DNA from: JANPCX01 sp966211815
GTDB lineage: Bacteria; Pseudomonadota; Gammaproteobacteria; Burkholderiales; Burkholderiaceae_C
NCBI GenBank assembly: GCA_966211815.1
Contig: CBIHOD010000007.1
Span: 1 to 64,000, forward strand
Direction of reading: 5' to 3'
Length of the DNA: 64,000 nucleotides
Part shown: piece after piece, positions 24,503-33,281 of the stretch
How positions within the stretch are numbered: the stretch's first letter is position 1
Layout of the letters: every line of letters begins with the position of its first letter
Program-made: the position numbers and the translations under genes
The notes under the pieces: model-generated
Told to the model about the DNA's origin: nothing
The model's database searches: none
What the model saw: the letters and a program-made list of their open reading frames with translations, nothing else

Positions 24503-25714
24503 TCAAGGTTGGGTGAATCGGTCGCCGGACTTGACGGGTTCCTGAACGTTCAAGATCAGCGCATAGGACATGCGGTCGAAGACCCGGAAGACGAAGAGCA
24601 GGCCGTGCCGCTCGTCGGGCAGCTTGATCACGGGGCGTTTCGGGTCCGTCGGGTCGACCGTCTGGGCGCCATCGCGCCACAACGCCAAGATGTGGCCGCG
24701 CTCCATCCCGTCCCTGGCGCCTTTGTTCAGTGAAACGATCTGGTTCTGGCCGGCATTGAGGCCTTCGCCGTAAATGGAAACGATTTGGCCGCCGATCGGG
24801 TTTTGCGGCGGGTGCGGGGCATAGTTGGTGAATTCGCGCGGGGGCACCGGCGCCAGCCGGTCGCCGACCCCGGCTTCCATGCGCAGGGTGGCGATGCGGA
24901 ACGTCGCCGGCACGATTTCGGCTTTGCCATCCGGCCCTGTGCGGGTTTCGCCGGAACGGATGTAGTCGGCGGTGCCGACGTAAGCGGCTTCGAAACCGAG
25001 GATCTCCTTGGTGGTGGGGTCGACCAGGGGCTTGGGTTCGCGGAAGACCCGGTAGGCCGTGTCAGCGCCGAGGTCGCCGCGCACGTAGGCGGTTTCGCCG
25101 CGGCCCAGGATGACTCGGCCCTCCTGCGTGGCCACGATGCGGGGGGAGGACTCCAGCTCGTTCGTGTTGAAAATCACCGCTTCGTTCAGGAAGGGTTCGA
25201 TCAGGTGATAGGGGATGGAGGAAATCGGGTTGCGGCCCAGATCGTTGCCGCGCACCCGCGGCGACAGGCGCAGCGTGTCGCCGACGGGCTCGCCCACGCG
25301 CAGCCGGGCGCGGTCGCCGATGCGTTCGAGGATGAGGATCTGGCCCGGATAGATCAAGTGCGGATTGCGGATCTGCTCCAGGTTCATGCCCCACAGCTCC
25401 GGCCAGCGCCAGGGGCTTTTCAGGAACAGTTTGGAGATGTCCCACAGGGTGTCGCCGCGTTTGACGACATGGGAATCCGGCGCATTGGGCGCCAGCTCCG
25501 AGAGGGGGATGCCGGCTTGCGCCACTTGCTGGGCGGTGTTCCGCTGGCCCGGCGTGACCGGATAGTTCACCGCCAGGGCGCCTGTGGCAACCATATTCAA
25601 CCCTGCCAACAGCATGCAGGCCGACAATCGGGTCAACGCGGCGCGCGGTGCGCTGACTGATGCGGCGTCGGATGCCGCGTTGAATGCACTTGCTTGGCGG
25701 CTGTGGCTGGTCAT
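24503..25714 (-). CDS. LysM-domain exported protein
   Basis: A 403-residue protein. The chosen ATG at 25714 (MTSHSRQASAFNAASDAAS) has GGAGAC 9 bases upstream; the frame stays open for 58 more codons that look non-coding. A signal-like hydrophobic segment LSACMLLAGLNMVATGALA lies at about residues 30-48. The LysM domain (HVVKRGDTLWDISKLF to YPGQILILE, about 82-130) binds peptidoglycan. The remaining 270 residues are family-specific and of unknown role. The gene is the conserved neighbour of dprA and is divergent from def. Confidence 0.85.
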   Translation of the reverse strand: MTSHSRQASAFNAASDAASVSAPRAALTRLSACMLLAGLNMVATGALAVNYPVTPGQRNTAQQVAQAGIPLSELAPNAPDSHVVKRGDTLWDISKLFLKSPWRWPELWGMNLEQIRNPHLIYPGQILILERIGDRARLRVGEPVGDTLRLSPRVRGNDLGRNPISSIPYHLIEPFLNEAVIFNTNELESSPRIVATQEGRVILGRGETAYVRGDLGADTAYRVFREPKPLVDPTTKEILGFEAAYVGTADYIRSGETRTGPDGKAEIVPATFRIATLRMEAGVGDRLAPVPPREFTNYAPHPPQNPIGGQIVSIYGEGLNAGQNQIVSLNKGARDGMERGHILALWRDGAQTVDPTDPKRPVIKLPDERHGLLFVFRVFDRMSYALILNVQEPVKSGDRFTQP

Positions 25715-25991
25715 GGGTGACTGTCTCCGGGAGGCGGTGCTCTGAACACCAGCGCAGTAATGGTTTACCAAAAGGGGTACAAACGACAACCGACCCGGGA
25801 GCCTCAAGATCGGTAAAAATTCCTCACTCAATTTCGCAGATTCTGCCTCTAAACCCTTGATATCGCAACGAAAGTGACCAGCTGACACGCATCAATCAGG
25901 TCGGCCGAGCCACACCTTCGTTGCGCTGTGCCCACAAACTTGCGCGCACCCAAGCGGTCGGTCATTCGTCTTCGCTGCCGGACTTTCCCCC

Positions 25992-26501
25992 ATGCCTTTG
26001 CTCAAGATCCTTCGTTACCCAGACCCGCAACTGCACACCGTGGCCCGCCCGGTGGAAGTGGTGGACGACGCCACCCGCCAACTCGTGGACGACATGCTTG
26101 AAACCATGTACCAAGCGGACGGCGTGGGATTGGCCGCCACGCAGGTCAATGTGCACAAGCGTGTGATCGTGATCGACACCTCGGAGCAGCGGGACCAGCC
26201 CTTGGTTTTGATCAACCCCGAGCTGATCGAGCGCAGCGAAGAGATGAACGTTGGCGATGAAGGTTGTCTATCGGTTCCCGAGATTTACGAGAAGGTGTCC
26301 CGGCACACCCGGGTCCGCGTCCGGGCTTTGGACCGGGATGGGCAGCCCCATGAGGTCGAGGCGGAAGGCTTGCTCTCGATCTGCATCCAACATGAAATGG
26401 ATCACCTGATGGGCAAGGTGTTCGTGGAATACCTGAGCACGCTCAAGCGCGACCGCATCAAGACCAAGATGATCAAGAAAACCCGCGATGAACAGCGTTG
26501 A
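25992..26501 (+). CDS. def: Peptide deformylase
   Basis: A 169-residue metalloprotease. All three motifs are present: GVGLAATQ (motif I), EGCLSV (motif II, metal-binding Cys) and QHEMDHL (motif III, HExxH). It removes the N-formyl group from new proteins in the cytoplasm. The product pairs with Fmt, whose gene starts inside the def 3' end (14-base overlap), so they are translationally coupled. Confidence 0.98.
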   Translation: MPLLKILRYPDPQLHTVARPVEVVDDATRQLVDDMLETMYQADGVGLAATQVNVHKRVIVIDTSEQRDQPLVLINPELIERSEEMNVGDEGCLSVPEIYEKVSRHTRVRVRALDRDGQPHEVEAEGLLSICIQHEMDHLMGKVFVEYLSTLKRDRIKTKMIKKTRDEQR

Positions 26502-27486
26502 GGCGGCGCCCGGCCGCCCCAGCCGGTTGCGGGTGGGGTTCGCCGGCACGCCGGAATTCGCCAAGGTCGCCCTGCAGGCGCTGCTCGATGAAGGCTTCGA
26601 GGTGCGGCTCGTGCTCACGCAGCCCGACCGCCCTGCGGGCCGGGGTCTCAAGCTCCAACCGTCGGCGGTCAAGGCCCTGGCGCTGGAACGCCGGTTGTCC
26701 GCGATCCAGCAGCCCCGCAGCCTGCGGTTGGACGGCAGATTCCCGCAGGACGCCGCCGACGCCCGGGCCGCCCTGGAAGACGCCGGCCTGGACGTCATGG
26801 TCGTCGCCGCTTATGGATTGATCCTGCCGCAGTGGGTGCTGTCGCTTCCCCGCCTGGGTTGCCTGAACATCCACGCGTCGCTGCTGCCGCGCTGGCGCGG
26901 CGCCGCGCCCATCCACCGCGCGATCGAAGCGGGCGACCGTGCCACCGGCATCACCCTGATGCAGATGGACGCCGGACTGGACACGGGCGACATGCTGCGC
27001 ACCGTCGAAACTCCGATTTCGCCGGACGACACCACGGGCAGCCTGCACGACCGGCTGGCGCGGCTGGGCGGGCAGCTCACGGTCGAGGCTTTGCGGGACC
27101 TGGGTTCCGTCCAGCGCCAGGCGAGGCCGCAGCCCGAAGCGGGCGTCACTTACGCGCACAAGATCGAGAAGTCCGAAGCGGCGATCGATTGGTCGCACAG
27201 CGCGGTGGACATCGAGCGGCGCATCCGCGCATTCGACCCCTTCCCTGGGGCCTCGACATCATGGCGGGGCGAGTTGCTCAAGGTGTGGCGCGCTGAAAGC
27301 GTGGAGGCGGCCTCGCCAGGCCGTCCCGGCGAAGTGGTCGACAGCGCCAACGGCCAGCTGGTGGTGGCTTGCGGCCACGGCGCTTTGCGCCTGCTCGAGT
27401 TGCAGCGCCCCGGGGGCAAACGCTTGCCTTCGGCGCTGTGTCTGCAGTCCAATTGGCCGGCCGGGCACGATTTGATGGGAAGCTGA
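26488..27486 (+). CDS. fmt: Methionyl-tRNA formyltransferase
   Basis: A 332-residue enzyme that formylates initiator Met-tRNA with 10-formyltetrahydrofolate. The catalytic region LNIHASLLPRWRGAAPIHRA (near residue 130) and GLDTGDML are conserved, as is the N-terminal GTPEFAKVALQAL. It begins MNSVEAAPGRPSRLRVGFAG with an extended N-terminus. Its substrate, initiator tRNA, is encoded 10 kb upstream in this window. Confidence 0.97.
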   Translation: MNSVEAAPGRPSRLRVGFAGTPEFAKVALQALLDEGFEVRLVLTQPDRPAGRGLKLQPSAVKALALERRLSAIQQPRSLRLDGRFPQDAADARAALEDAGLDVMVVAAYGLILPQWVLSLPRLGCLNIHASLLPRWRGAAPIHRAIEAGDRATGITLMQMDAGLDTGDMLRTVETPISPDDTTGSLHDRLARLGGQLTVEALRDLGSVQRQARPQPEAGVTYAHKIEKSEAAIDWSHSAVDIERRIRAFDPFPGASTSWRGELLKVWRAESVEAASPGRPGEVVDSANGQLVVACGHGALRLLELQRPGGKRLPSALCLQSNWPAGHDLMGS

Positions 27487-27567
27487 GCCGCCCCCTCGCG
27501 GCGCCCTCGATTCAAGTTCCCGTGCGCCCAGGCCGATACACCGGCCATGCTGGAAGGAAAGATCACC

Positions 27568-27942
27568 ATGCCGCGTCCCGCCGTGCACGCCGTCGCCCTG
27601 TTCGCCGCCGTTTTTCTGTTGACGGGTTGCGACATGCTGGGCATCGAGTCGCCCGAAAAAGCGGCCGCTGCGCGCGATGCGGAAGGCCGGGCCATCGGCG
27701 GCGCCTGCCGCCATGCCGGACGTGCGATCGAAGACTGCTACACGATGAACAAGCGCGCCGACAAGGCGGCCATCTTCGCCGGCTGGCGCGACATGAACGA
27801 CTACATGCGCGAGAACAAGATGGAGTCCGTGCCGGCCGAGCTTTCCGGCCAGGGCGCCACCAAAGCCGCGGAAGCTTCCAGCGAAGGCAAATCCAGCGAG
27901 CCGTCGCCGGAAAAATCCAGGTCCAAAGGCAGCAAGAGCTGA
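27568..27942 (+). CDS. Small hypothetical lipoprotein
   Basis: A 124-residue protein with a lipoprotein signal, MPRPAVHAVALFAAVFLLTG followed by Cys21 (lipobox LLTGC). ATG 27568 is chosen over 27547 because GGAAGGAAAG is correctly spaced for it. The mature part has two more cysteines (GGACRHAGRAIEDCYTMNKR), which could form a disulphide, and a charged Ser/Lys-rich tail. It probably sits on the inner face of the outer membrane. I do not recognise the family; its place between fmt and the azlC-like gene gives no clear hint. Confidence 0.7.
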   Translation: MPRPAVHAVALFAAVFLLTGCDMLGIESPEKAAAARDAEGRAIGGACRHAGRAIEDCYTMNKRADKAAIFAGWRDMNDYMRENKMESVPAELSGQGATKAAEASSEGKSSEPSPEKSRSKGSKS

Positions 27943-28047
27943 CGGCCGGTCCGCGCCGGCCATCGCCGCGACGCGGCCCAGGCACGGGTGGGGGCATCCC
28001 GCTTCCCCGCTGCGCCCCGCGGGCAAAGCCACGACAATCACCGGACC

Positions 28048-28839
28048 ATGAACGCCATCCAATCCACCTGGGCCCATCCGCAATTCCGCGCCGGCGCGCG
28101 CGACATGGCCGCCGTCAGCCTGGGCATCGCGGCCTGGGGCCTGGTGACTGGCGTGGCCATGGTCAACAGCGGCTTGTCGGTGCCGCTGGCCCTGTTGATG
28201 ACTTTCCTGGTCTTCGCCGGCAGCGCCCAGCTGGCGGCTTTGCCCCTGATCGCTTCGGGCGCGCCGATCTGGGTGGTCTGGGCCACGGCCTTCTGCATCA
28301 ACCTGCGCTTCGTGATCTTCAGCGCCCAGTGGCGGCCTTACTTCATCCACCTGCCCCTGGGCAAACGCCTGGCGCTGGGGTATGTGGCCGGCGACCTGAA
28401 CTACGTGTTGTTCATGAAGCGCTTCCCCGAGCCGCGGCAGGACGAGGCGCAGATCGAATATTTCCTGGGTGGCAGCGGTTTCAACTGGCTGGCCTGGCAG
28501 GTGCCGTCGGTCATCGGCATCCTGCTGGCCGACGTGGTGCCGGTGCAATGGGGCCTGGGCTTCGCCGGCGTGCTGGCACTGCTGGGGCTGGTGTGCGCAT
28601 TGCTGTCCGACAAGGCCACGGCCTTCGCCGCCGTGGTGGCGGGCTGCGCCGCCATCGCCGCGTTCGCGCTGCCGTTCAAGCTGCACATCGTGGTGGCGAT
28701 CGCCGCGGCGGTCTGCGTGGGGCTGATGATCGACGGCGGCGGCGACGCCGGGCGCAGGCTCCGCCAGCTGTTTTCCCGTCCTGCGCAGCAGGGGCCGGGC
28801 ACCGATCGCGCGGTGCGCCGTGAAGGGGCGCGCGCATGA
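28048..28839 (+). CDS. AzlC family amino-acid exporter subunit
   Basis: A 263-residue polytopic membrane protein of the AzlC family. Characteristic stretches are FVFAGSAQLAALPLIASGAP-like LVFAGSAQLAALPLI and TAFCINLRFVIFSAQWRPYF. AzlC pairs with a small AzlD partner to export branched-chain or similar amino acids. ATG 28048 is preferred to the upstream in-frame ATG at 27988, which would add 20 hydrophilic residues. The gene overlaps the azlD-like gene by four bases. Confidence 0.88.
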   Translation: MNAIQSTWAHPQFRAGARDMAAVSLGIAAWGLVTGVAMVNSGLSVPLALLMTFLVFAGSAQLAALPLIASGAPIWVVWATAFCINLRFVIFSAQWRPYFIHLPLGKRLALGYVAGDLNYVLFMKRFPEPRQDEAQIEYFLGGSGFNWLAWQVPSVIGILLADVVPVQWGLGFAGVLALLGLVCALLSDKATAFAAVVAGCAAIAAFALPFKLHIVVAIAAAVCVGLMIDGGGDAGRRLRQLFSRPAQQGPGTDRAVRREGARA

Positions 28840-29165
28840 GCCCGCTCGAGACCATCGTCACCATCGTCGGCCTGGCCGCCATCTCGGTGTTGACGCGCGG
28901 CTTCTTCCTGATCTCCGAGCGTGAATGGGTGCTGCCTTCCTGGGCCCAGCGCGGCCTGCGCTACGCGCCCCTGGCGGCCTTGGCCGCCGTCGTGGCGCCC
29001 GAGTTGTTCTTGACGAACGGGCATTTCATTTCCACGTGGCAGGACGCGCGCCTCTTCGGCGCCTTGGCGTCGGTGGCCTACTTCCTGTGGCGGCGCGGCC
29101 TGCTGGGCACGATCCTGGCCGGCATGGCGGTCTTCCTGCCGCTGAGGGTGGGGCTGGGCTGGTGA
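28836..29165 (+). CDS. AzlD family transport protein
   Basis: A 109-residue, four-span membrane protein of the AzlD family, starting MSPLETIVTIVGLAAISVLT on an ATGA overlap with the AzlC-like gene. The segment RYAPLAALAAVVAPELFL is typical. It is the small subunit of the AzlCD exporter. The substrate is not deducible from sequence. Confidence 0.85.
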   Translation: MSPLETIVTIVGLAAISVLTRGFFLISEREWVLPSWAQRGLRYAPLAALAAVVAPELFLTNGHFISTWQDARLFGALASVAYFLWRRGLLGTILAGMAVFLPLRVGLGW

Positions 29166-29295
29166 ATCCGCGCGAGCCGTCGGGAGGGCGGCGCTTCCTG
29201 TTGTCCAATAGCGGATTGGGAACCGTTTGGTAACCGCCGGACCACGTGGTCGGCGCCTCCAGTCCCTAGAATCCGTCCACTCTCTGAAGCCCCCC

Positions 29296-30489
29296 ATGAA
29301 CGTCATCCGATTCCAAGACCTGGTGGCCCAAGGCCACGTCGCCGGCCAACGGGTTTTCATCCGCGCCGACCTCAACGTGCCGCAAGACGACGCCGGCCGC
29401 ATCACCGAAGACACCCGCATCCGTGCATCGATCCCCTGCATCGAGACGGCCTTGAAGGCCGGCGCCGCCGTGATGGTGACCTCCCACCTGGGGCGTCCCA
29501 CCGAAGGCGAATTCAAGCCCGAAGACTCGCTCGCCCCCGTCGCCGAACGCATGTCCGAATTGCTGGGCAAGCCGGTCCGCCTCGTGGCCGACTGGGTGGG
29601 CGGCGTGCAAGTCGCGCCCGGCGAAGTGGTGCTCCTGGAAAACTGCCGCGTCAACAAGGGCGAGAAGAAGAACGACGAGCAGCTCGCGCGCAAGATGGCG
29701 GCGCTGTGCGACATCTACGTGAACGACGCCTTCGGCACCGCCCACCGCGCCGAGGCCACGACCCACGGCATCGCCCAGTTCGCCAAAGTGGCCTGCGCCG
29801 GCCCGCTGCTGGCGGCCGAGATCGACGCCATCACCCAGGCGCTGACGTCGCCCAAGCGGCCGCTCGTGGCCATCGTGGCCGGCAGCAAGGTCAGCACCAA
29901 GCTCACCATCCTGAAGGCGCTGGCCGAGAAGGTCGACCAATTGATCGTCGGCGGCGGCATCGCCAACACCTTCATGCTGGCGGCGGGGCTGCCCATCGGC
30001 AAATCGCTGGCCGAGCCCGACCTCGTCGGCGACGCCAAGGCCGTGATCGAGGCGATGAAGGCGCGCGGCGCGGCCGTGCCGATCCCCGTGGACGTGGTTA
30101 CCGCAAACCGCTTCGCTGCCGACGCGCCGGCCACGGTGAAGGCCTCCAGCGAAGTCGGCGCGGACGACCTGATCCTCGACATCGGCCCGAAGACCGCCAC
30201 CCAGTTGGCAGACCAACTGAAGGCCGCCGGCACCATCGTGTGGAACGGCCCGGTCGGCGTCTTCGAATTCGACGCCTTCTCCAAGGGCACCGAAATCCTG
30301 GCGAAGGCGATCGCCGCTTCCTCAGCGTTCAGCATCGCCGGCGGCGGCGACACCCTGGCCGCGATCGCCAAGTACGGCATCGAGAAGGACGTCGGCTACA
30401 TCTCGACCGGCGGCGGCGCCTTCCTGGAAATCCTGGAAGGCAAGACCCTGCCGGCCTTCGACATCCTGCAAAAACGCGCGGCGGGTTGA
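29296..30489 (+). CDS. pgk: Phosphoglycerate kinase
   Basis: A 397-residue enzyme of glycolysis that transfers phosphate from 1,3-bisphosphoglycerate to ADP. FIRADLNVPQDDAGRITEDT holds the substrate-binding signature, and the C-domain nucleotide loop shows SIAGGGDTLAAIAKYG and STGGGAFLEILEG. ATG 29296 (MNVIRFQDLV) is chosen over an in-frame start at 29227. A TAGAAT -10-like box lies at 29267-29272 but no good -35 was seen. pyk and fba follow, so three lower-glycolysis genes cluster here. Confidence 0.98.
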   Translation: MNVIRFQDLVAQGHVAGQRVFIRADLNVPQDDAGRITEDTRIRASIPCIETALKAGAAVMVTSHLGRPTEGEFKPEDSLAPVAERMSELLGKPVRLVADWVGGVQVAPGEVVLLENCRVNKGEKKNDEQLARKMAALCDIYVNDAFGTAHRAEATTHGIAQFAKVACAGPLLAAEIDAITQALTSPKRPLVAIVAGSKVSTKLTILKALAEKVDQLIVGGGIANTFMLAAGLPIGKSLAEPDLVGDAKAVIEAMKARGAAVPIPVDVVTANRFAADAPATVKASSEVGADDLILDIGPKTATQLADQLKAAGTIVWNGPVGVFEFDAFSKGTEILAKAIAASSAFSIAGGGDTLAAIAKYGIEKDVGYISTGGGAFLEILEGKTLPAFDILQKRAAG

Positions 30490-30610
30490 TCGTCGCGTGG
30501 TTCCGCCGCGGCCTCGCCGGCTGGCGGGCGCCGCGGACCCCGGGCACGGCGCACAACGACGCCGTCCGCGGGTCCAACCGAAAGTCCTGCTGATCCCCCG
30601 GAGACCGCCC

Positions 30611-32041
30611 ATGCAACGCGCCACCAAGATCGTCGCCACCCTCGGCCCCGCGTCGAGTTCGCCTGAAGTGCTGGAGCGCATGATCCGCGCCGGCGTCGAC
30701 GTGGTGAGGCTGAATTTCTCCCACGGCAAGGCGCAGGACCACATCGACCGGGCCACGCTCGTCCGCGAAGCCGCCGCCCGCGCCGGAAAGGAAGTGGCCA
30801 TCATGGCCGACCTGCAGGGGCCGAAGATCCGCGTCGGCAAATTCGAAGGCGGCAAGACCGAGCTGGTGCCCGGACAAAGCTTCATCCTGGACGGCGGCAG
30901 CAGCGAGCTGGGCAACAACGACCGCGTCGGCCTGGACTACAAGGAGCTGCCTCGCGACGTGCGTCCCGGCGACACGCTGCTGCTGAACGATGGCCTGCTG
31001 AAACTGGTGGTCGACGCGGTCAAGGGCGAGCAGGTGCACACCACCGTCATCGTCGGCGGCGAGCTGTCCAACAACAAGGGCATCAACAAGGCCGGCGGCG
31101 GGCTGACCGCGCCGGCCCTGACCTCCAAGGACATGGAGGACATCAAGACCGCGATGAGCTTCCAGTGCGAGTACCTGGCGGTGAGCTTCCCGAAGAACGC
31201 CACCGACATGGAGATGGCGCGCCAGCTGGCCAACGTCGCCGGCGAGCCCTGGCGGCACAAGCCGGCGCTGATCGCCAAGATCGAACGCAGCGAGGCGATC
31301 CCCGTGCTCGAGTCCATCGTCAAGGCCAGCGACGGCATCATGGTCGCGCGTGGCGATCTGGCGGTGGAGGTGGGCAACGCGGTGGTGCCCGCGCTGCAGA
31401 AGCGGATGATCCGCCTGGCGCGCGAGCTGGACCGCGTCGTCATCACCGCCACGCAGATGATGGAAAGCATGATCGTCAACCCCGTGCCCACCCGGGCCGA
31501 GGTGAGCGACGTGGCCAATGCCGTGCTGGACGGCACCGACGCGGTGATGCTCAGCGCCGAGACCGCGGCGGGGAAGTACCCGGTCGAGACGGTGGAGATG
31601 ATGGCCAGCATCTGCGTGGAGGCCGAGAGCGCGGAGGAGATCTCGCTCGACGCGGGTTTCACCAACAAGACCTTCGGACGCATCGACCAGTCGATCGCGA
31701 TGGGCGCGCTCTTCACCGCCTACCACCTGGGCTGCAAGGCGATCCTGGCGCTGACGGAGTCGGGCTCGACCGCTCTCTGGATGAGCCGGCAGAAGATCCA
31801 CGTGCCGATCTTCGGGCTGACGTCGCAGCTCAAGAGCCAGCGGAAGATGGCGCTGTACCGCAACGTGATGCCGCTGCTCATGCCCAACTGCGAGGAGCGC
31901 GACCAGGCGCTGGCCCAGGCCGAAGCGCTGCTCGTGGCCCGCGGCGCGCTCAAGCCGGGCGACACCTACGCCATCACCTGCGGCGAGCCGATGGGCCACC
32001 CGGGCGGCACCAACATGCTCAAGGTCTGCCAGGTGCGGTGA
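30611..32041 (+). CDS. pyk: Pyruvate kinase
   Basis: A 476-residue pyruvate kinase. ATG 30611 (MQRATKIVATLGPASSSPEV) follows GGAGACC. The active-site blocks GIMVARGDLAVEVG and ITATQMMESMIVNPVPTRAE are intact, as is the C-terminal GTDAVMLSAETAAGKYPVET. It converts phosphoenolpyruvate and ADP to pyruvate and ATP. The last codons and stop lie in the first copy of a 15-base tandem duplication, and a terminator follows. Confidence 0.98.
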   Translation: MQRATKIVATLGPASSSPEVLERMIRAGVDVVRLNFSHGKAQDHIDRATLVREAAARAGKEVAIMADLQGPKIRVGKFEGGKTELVPGQSFILDGGSSELGNNDRVGLDYKELPRDVRPGDTLLLNDGLLKLVVDAVKGEQVHTTVIVGGELSNNKGINKAGGGLTAPALTSKDMEDIKTAMSFQCEYLAVSFPKNATDMEMARQLANVAGEPWRHKPALIAKIERSEAIPVLESIVKASDGIMVARGDLAVEVGNAVVPALQKRMIRLARELDRVVITATQMMESMIVNPVPTRAEVSDVANAVLDGTDAVMLSAETAAGKYPVETVEMMASICVEAESAEEISLDAGFTNKTFGRIDQSIAMGALFTAYHLGCKAILALTESGSTALWMSRQKIHVPIFGLTSQLKSQRKMALYRNVMPLLMPNCEERDQALAQAEALLVARGALKPGDTYAITCGEPMGHPGGTNMLKVCQVR

Positions 32042-32058
32042 GGCCAGGTGCGGTGAGG
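32029..32058 (+). repeat. 15-base tandem duplication at the pyk stop
   Basis: The 15-base unit CCAGGTGCGGTGAGG occurs twice, back to back (32029-32043 and 32044-32058), without a mismatch. The pyk stop TGA lies in the first copy, so the second copy is untranslated and the protein end (CQVR) is unaffected. Perfect identity suggests a recent slippage event. Confidence 0.9.
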
Positions 32059-32078
32059 CCGGTCGCGGCCGGCCCATG

Positions 32079-32109
32079 AAAAAAGCGCGGCTTCAACCGC
32101 GCTTTTTTT
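32079..32109 (+). terminator. Rho-independent terminator after pyk
   Basis: AAAAAAGCGCGG and CCGCGCTTTTTT pair perfectly around the loop CTTCAA. The T run on one strand and A run on the other make it bidirectional, serving pyk and the convergent gene ending at 32138. Confidence 0.92.
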
Positions 32110-32137
32110 GTCCCGGCGCCCGCGCCTGGGCGGTTAA

Positions 32138-33154
32138 TCAGGGCTTGACGCTGTCCACCATCTCCTTGACCGCGGGCGTCATGTTGATCGGCACCAGGTC
32201 CAGGTCGGGGATCTGGGAGGACATCACGCGGAACAATTCATCGGCGAAGCTGTGCCCGATCTCGTTGATGCCGTTGAAGTCGACCTCCACGAGGCGGAAC
32301 AGGTTCAGCCGCGAGGCCACCCGGCGGGCCTGGGCGCGCGAATCCAGGCCGGACTGCTCGGTGGCCAGCAACCGCAGCGGCACCACGGTGCGCTCGAAGC
32401 GCAAACCTTCCCCGGTGAGGCTGAAGGTGCGCATCACCGATTCCAGCGTGAGCTGGATGTCCAGGGGGAAGGCGGCGTAGATCGAGGTGCCCTGGCGCTT
32501 GATGGCGCGCCCGGGCCGCCAGCCGCGCTCGTCCCAGCCCCGTCGCTGGAAGGCCAGCTCGTTGGCGTGCAGGTCGAAGACGTCGGCCAGCTTGGAAGTG
32601 AAGAACAGTCCGCGGCCGGTGTGGCGGTCGGGCTGCGAGGTGAGCTTGCCCTTGCTCAGTTCGAGCATGGCCAGCTGGGGGTCGTCCAGCGCGAACGCTT
32701 CATGCACCTTGTCGAACAGGCCGCGCCCGTCGTCCGACACCAGCAATTGCAGGTGTGACGGGGTCTGGCGCATCGACACGGTCACCTGCGTGCCTCCGCT
32801 GTGGTCGATGGCGTTGTTCACCAGCTCGCCGAAGGCGTGCTGGGCGATGCGCCGGCAGTTGTCGGGCAGGTTGAAGTAGGGGGCGAAGTCGCGCGACCAG
32901 GGCACGTCTTCGGACAGGCCCTGCAGTGGGTAGCGCTGCACCACCTGGCGCAGCAGGCCGGGCTTGTAGGTGGCCTTGCGGATGGTCCCTTCGCGGACCA
33001 GCCATTGGGTATCGACCAGGCGTTTGATTGCTTTGTTGGCCGTGGCCCGGGAGACGCCGAAGTGTTCCTCGAGGGCTTGCGGCAGGTCATTCGGATGCTG
33101 GGTCGCGGCAGTCGCGATCCACAGGGTCAGCGAATTGAAGTCGATACGCGCCAT
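32138..33154 (-). CDS. wHTH / GHKL-ATPase / DUF4325 (STAS-like) protein
   Basis: A 338-residue, apparently cytoplasmic protein built of three parts. Residues 1-75 read as a winged helix (HFGVSRATANKAIKRLVDTQ). Residues 95-235 are a GHKL-type ATPase with an N box (ELVNNAIDHS, 110-119), a G1 box (DDGRGLF, 141-147) and a G2-like HTGRGLFFTSKLADV; there is no phosphoacceptor histidine domain. Residues about 250-335 (LFRLVEVDFNGINEIGHSFA) match the STAS-like DUF4325. The set recalls anti-sigma kinase and STAS anti-anti-sigma modules joined to a DNA-binding domain in one chain. Function is unknown; a one-component regulator is my inference. Confidence 0.8.
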   Translation of the reverse strand: MARIDFNSLTLWIATAATQHPNDLPQALEEHFGVSRATANKAIKRLVDTQWLVREGTIRKATYKPGLLRQVVQRYPLQGLSEDVPWSRDFAPYFNLPDNCRRIAQHAFGELVNNAIDHSGGTQVTVSMRQTPSHLQLLVSDDGRGLFDKVHEAFALDDPQLAMLELSKGKLTSQPDRHTGRGLFFTSKLADVFDLHANELAFQRRGWDERGWRPGRAIKRQGTSIYAAFPLDIQLTLESVMRTFSLTGEGLRFERTVVPLRLLATEQSGLDSRAQARRVASRLNLFRLVEVDFNGINEIGHSFADELFRVMSSQIPDLDLVPINMTPAVKEMVDSVKP

Positions 33155-33281
33155 GGCGACAGCCCCTCCGAGGAAAAATCCAGGGCTCCAGTGTCCAGCG
33201 CTCCCGCGCTGGACTGAAACCGGAATAGAGGGGTGTTTTAGGCCTATTTGCCGCCAAGGTCAATTGGCGGGCGCCGCGGGT

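Noticed and set aside
25715..25888. 58-codon N-terminal extension of the LysM protein
   Set aside because: The upstream codons do not look like a signal peptide, while a ribosome binding site is properly placed for the ATG at 25714.
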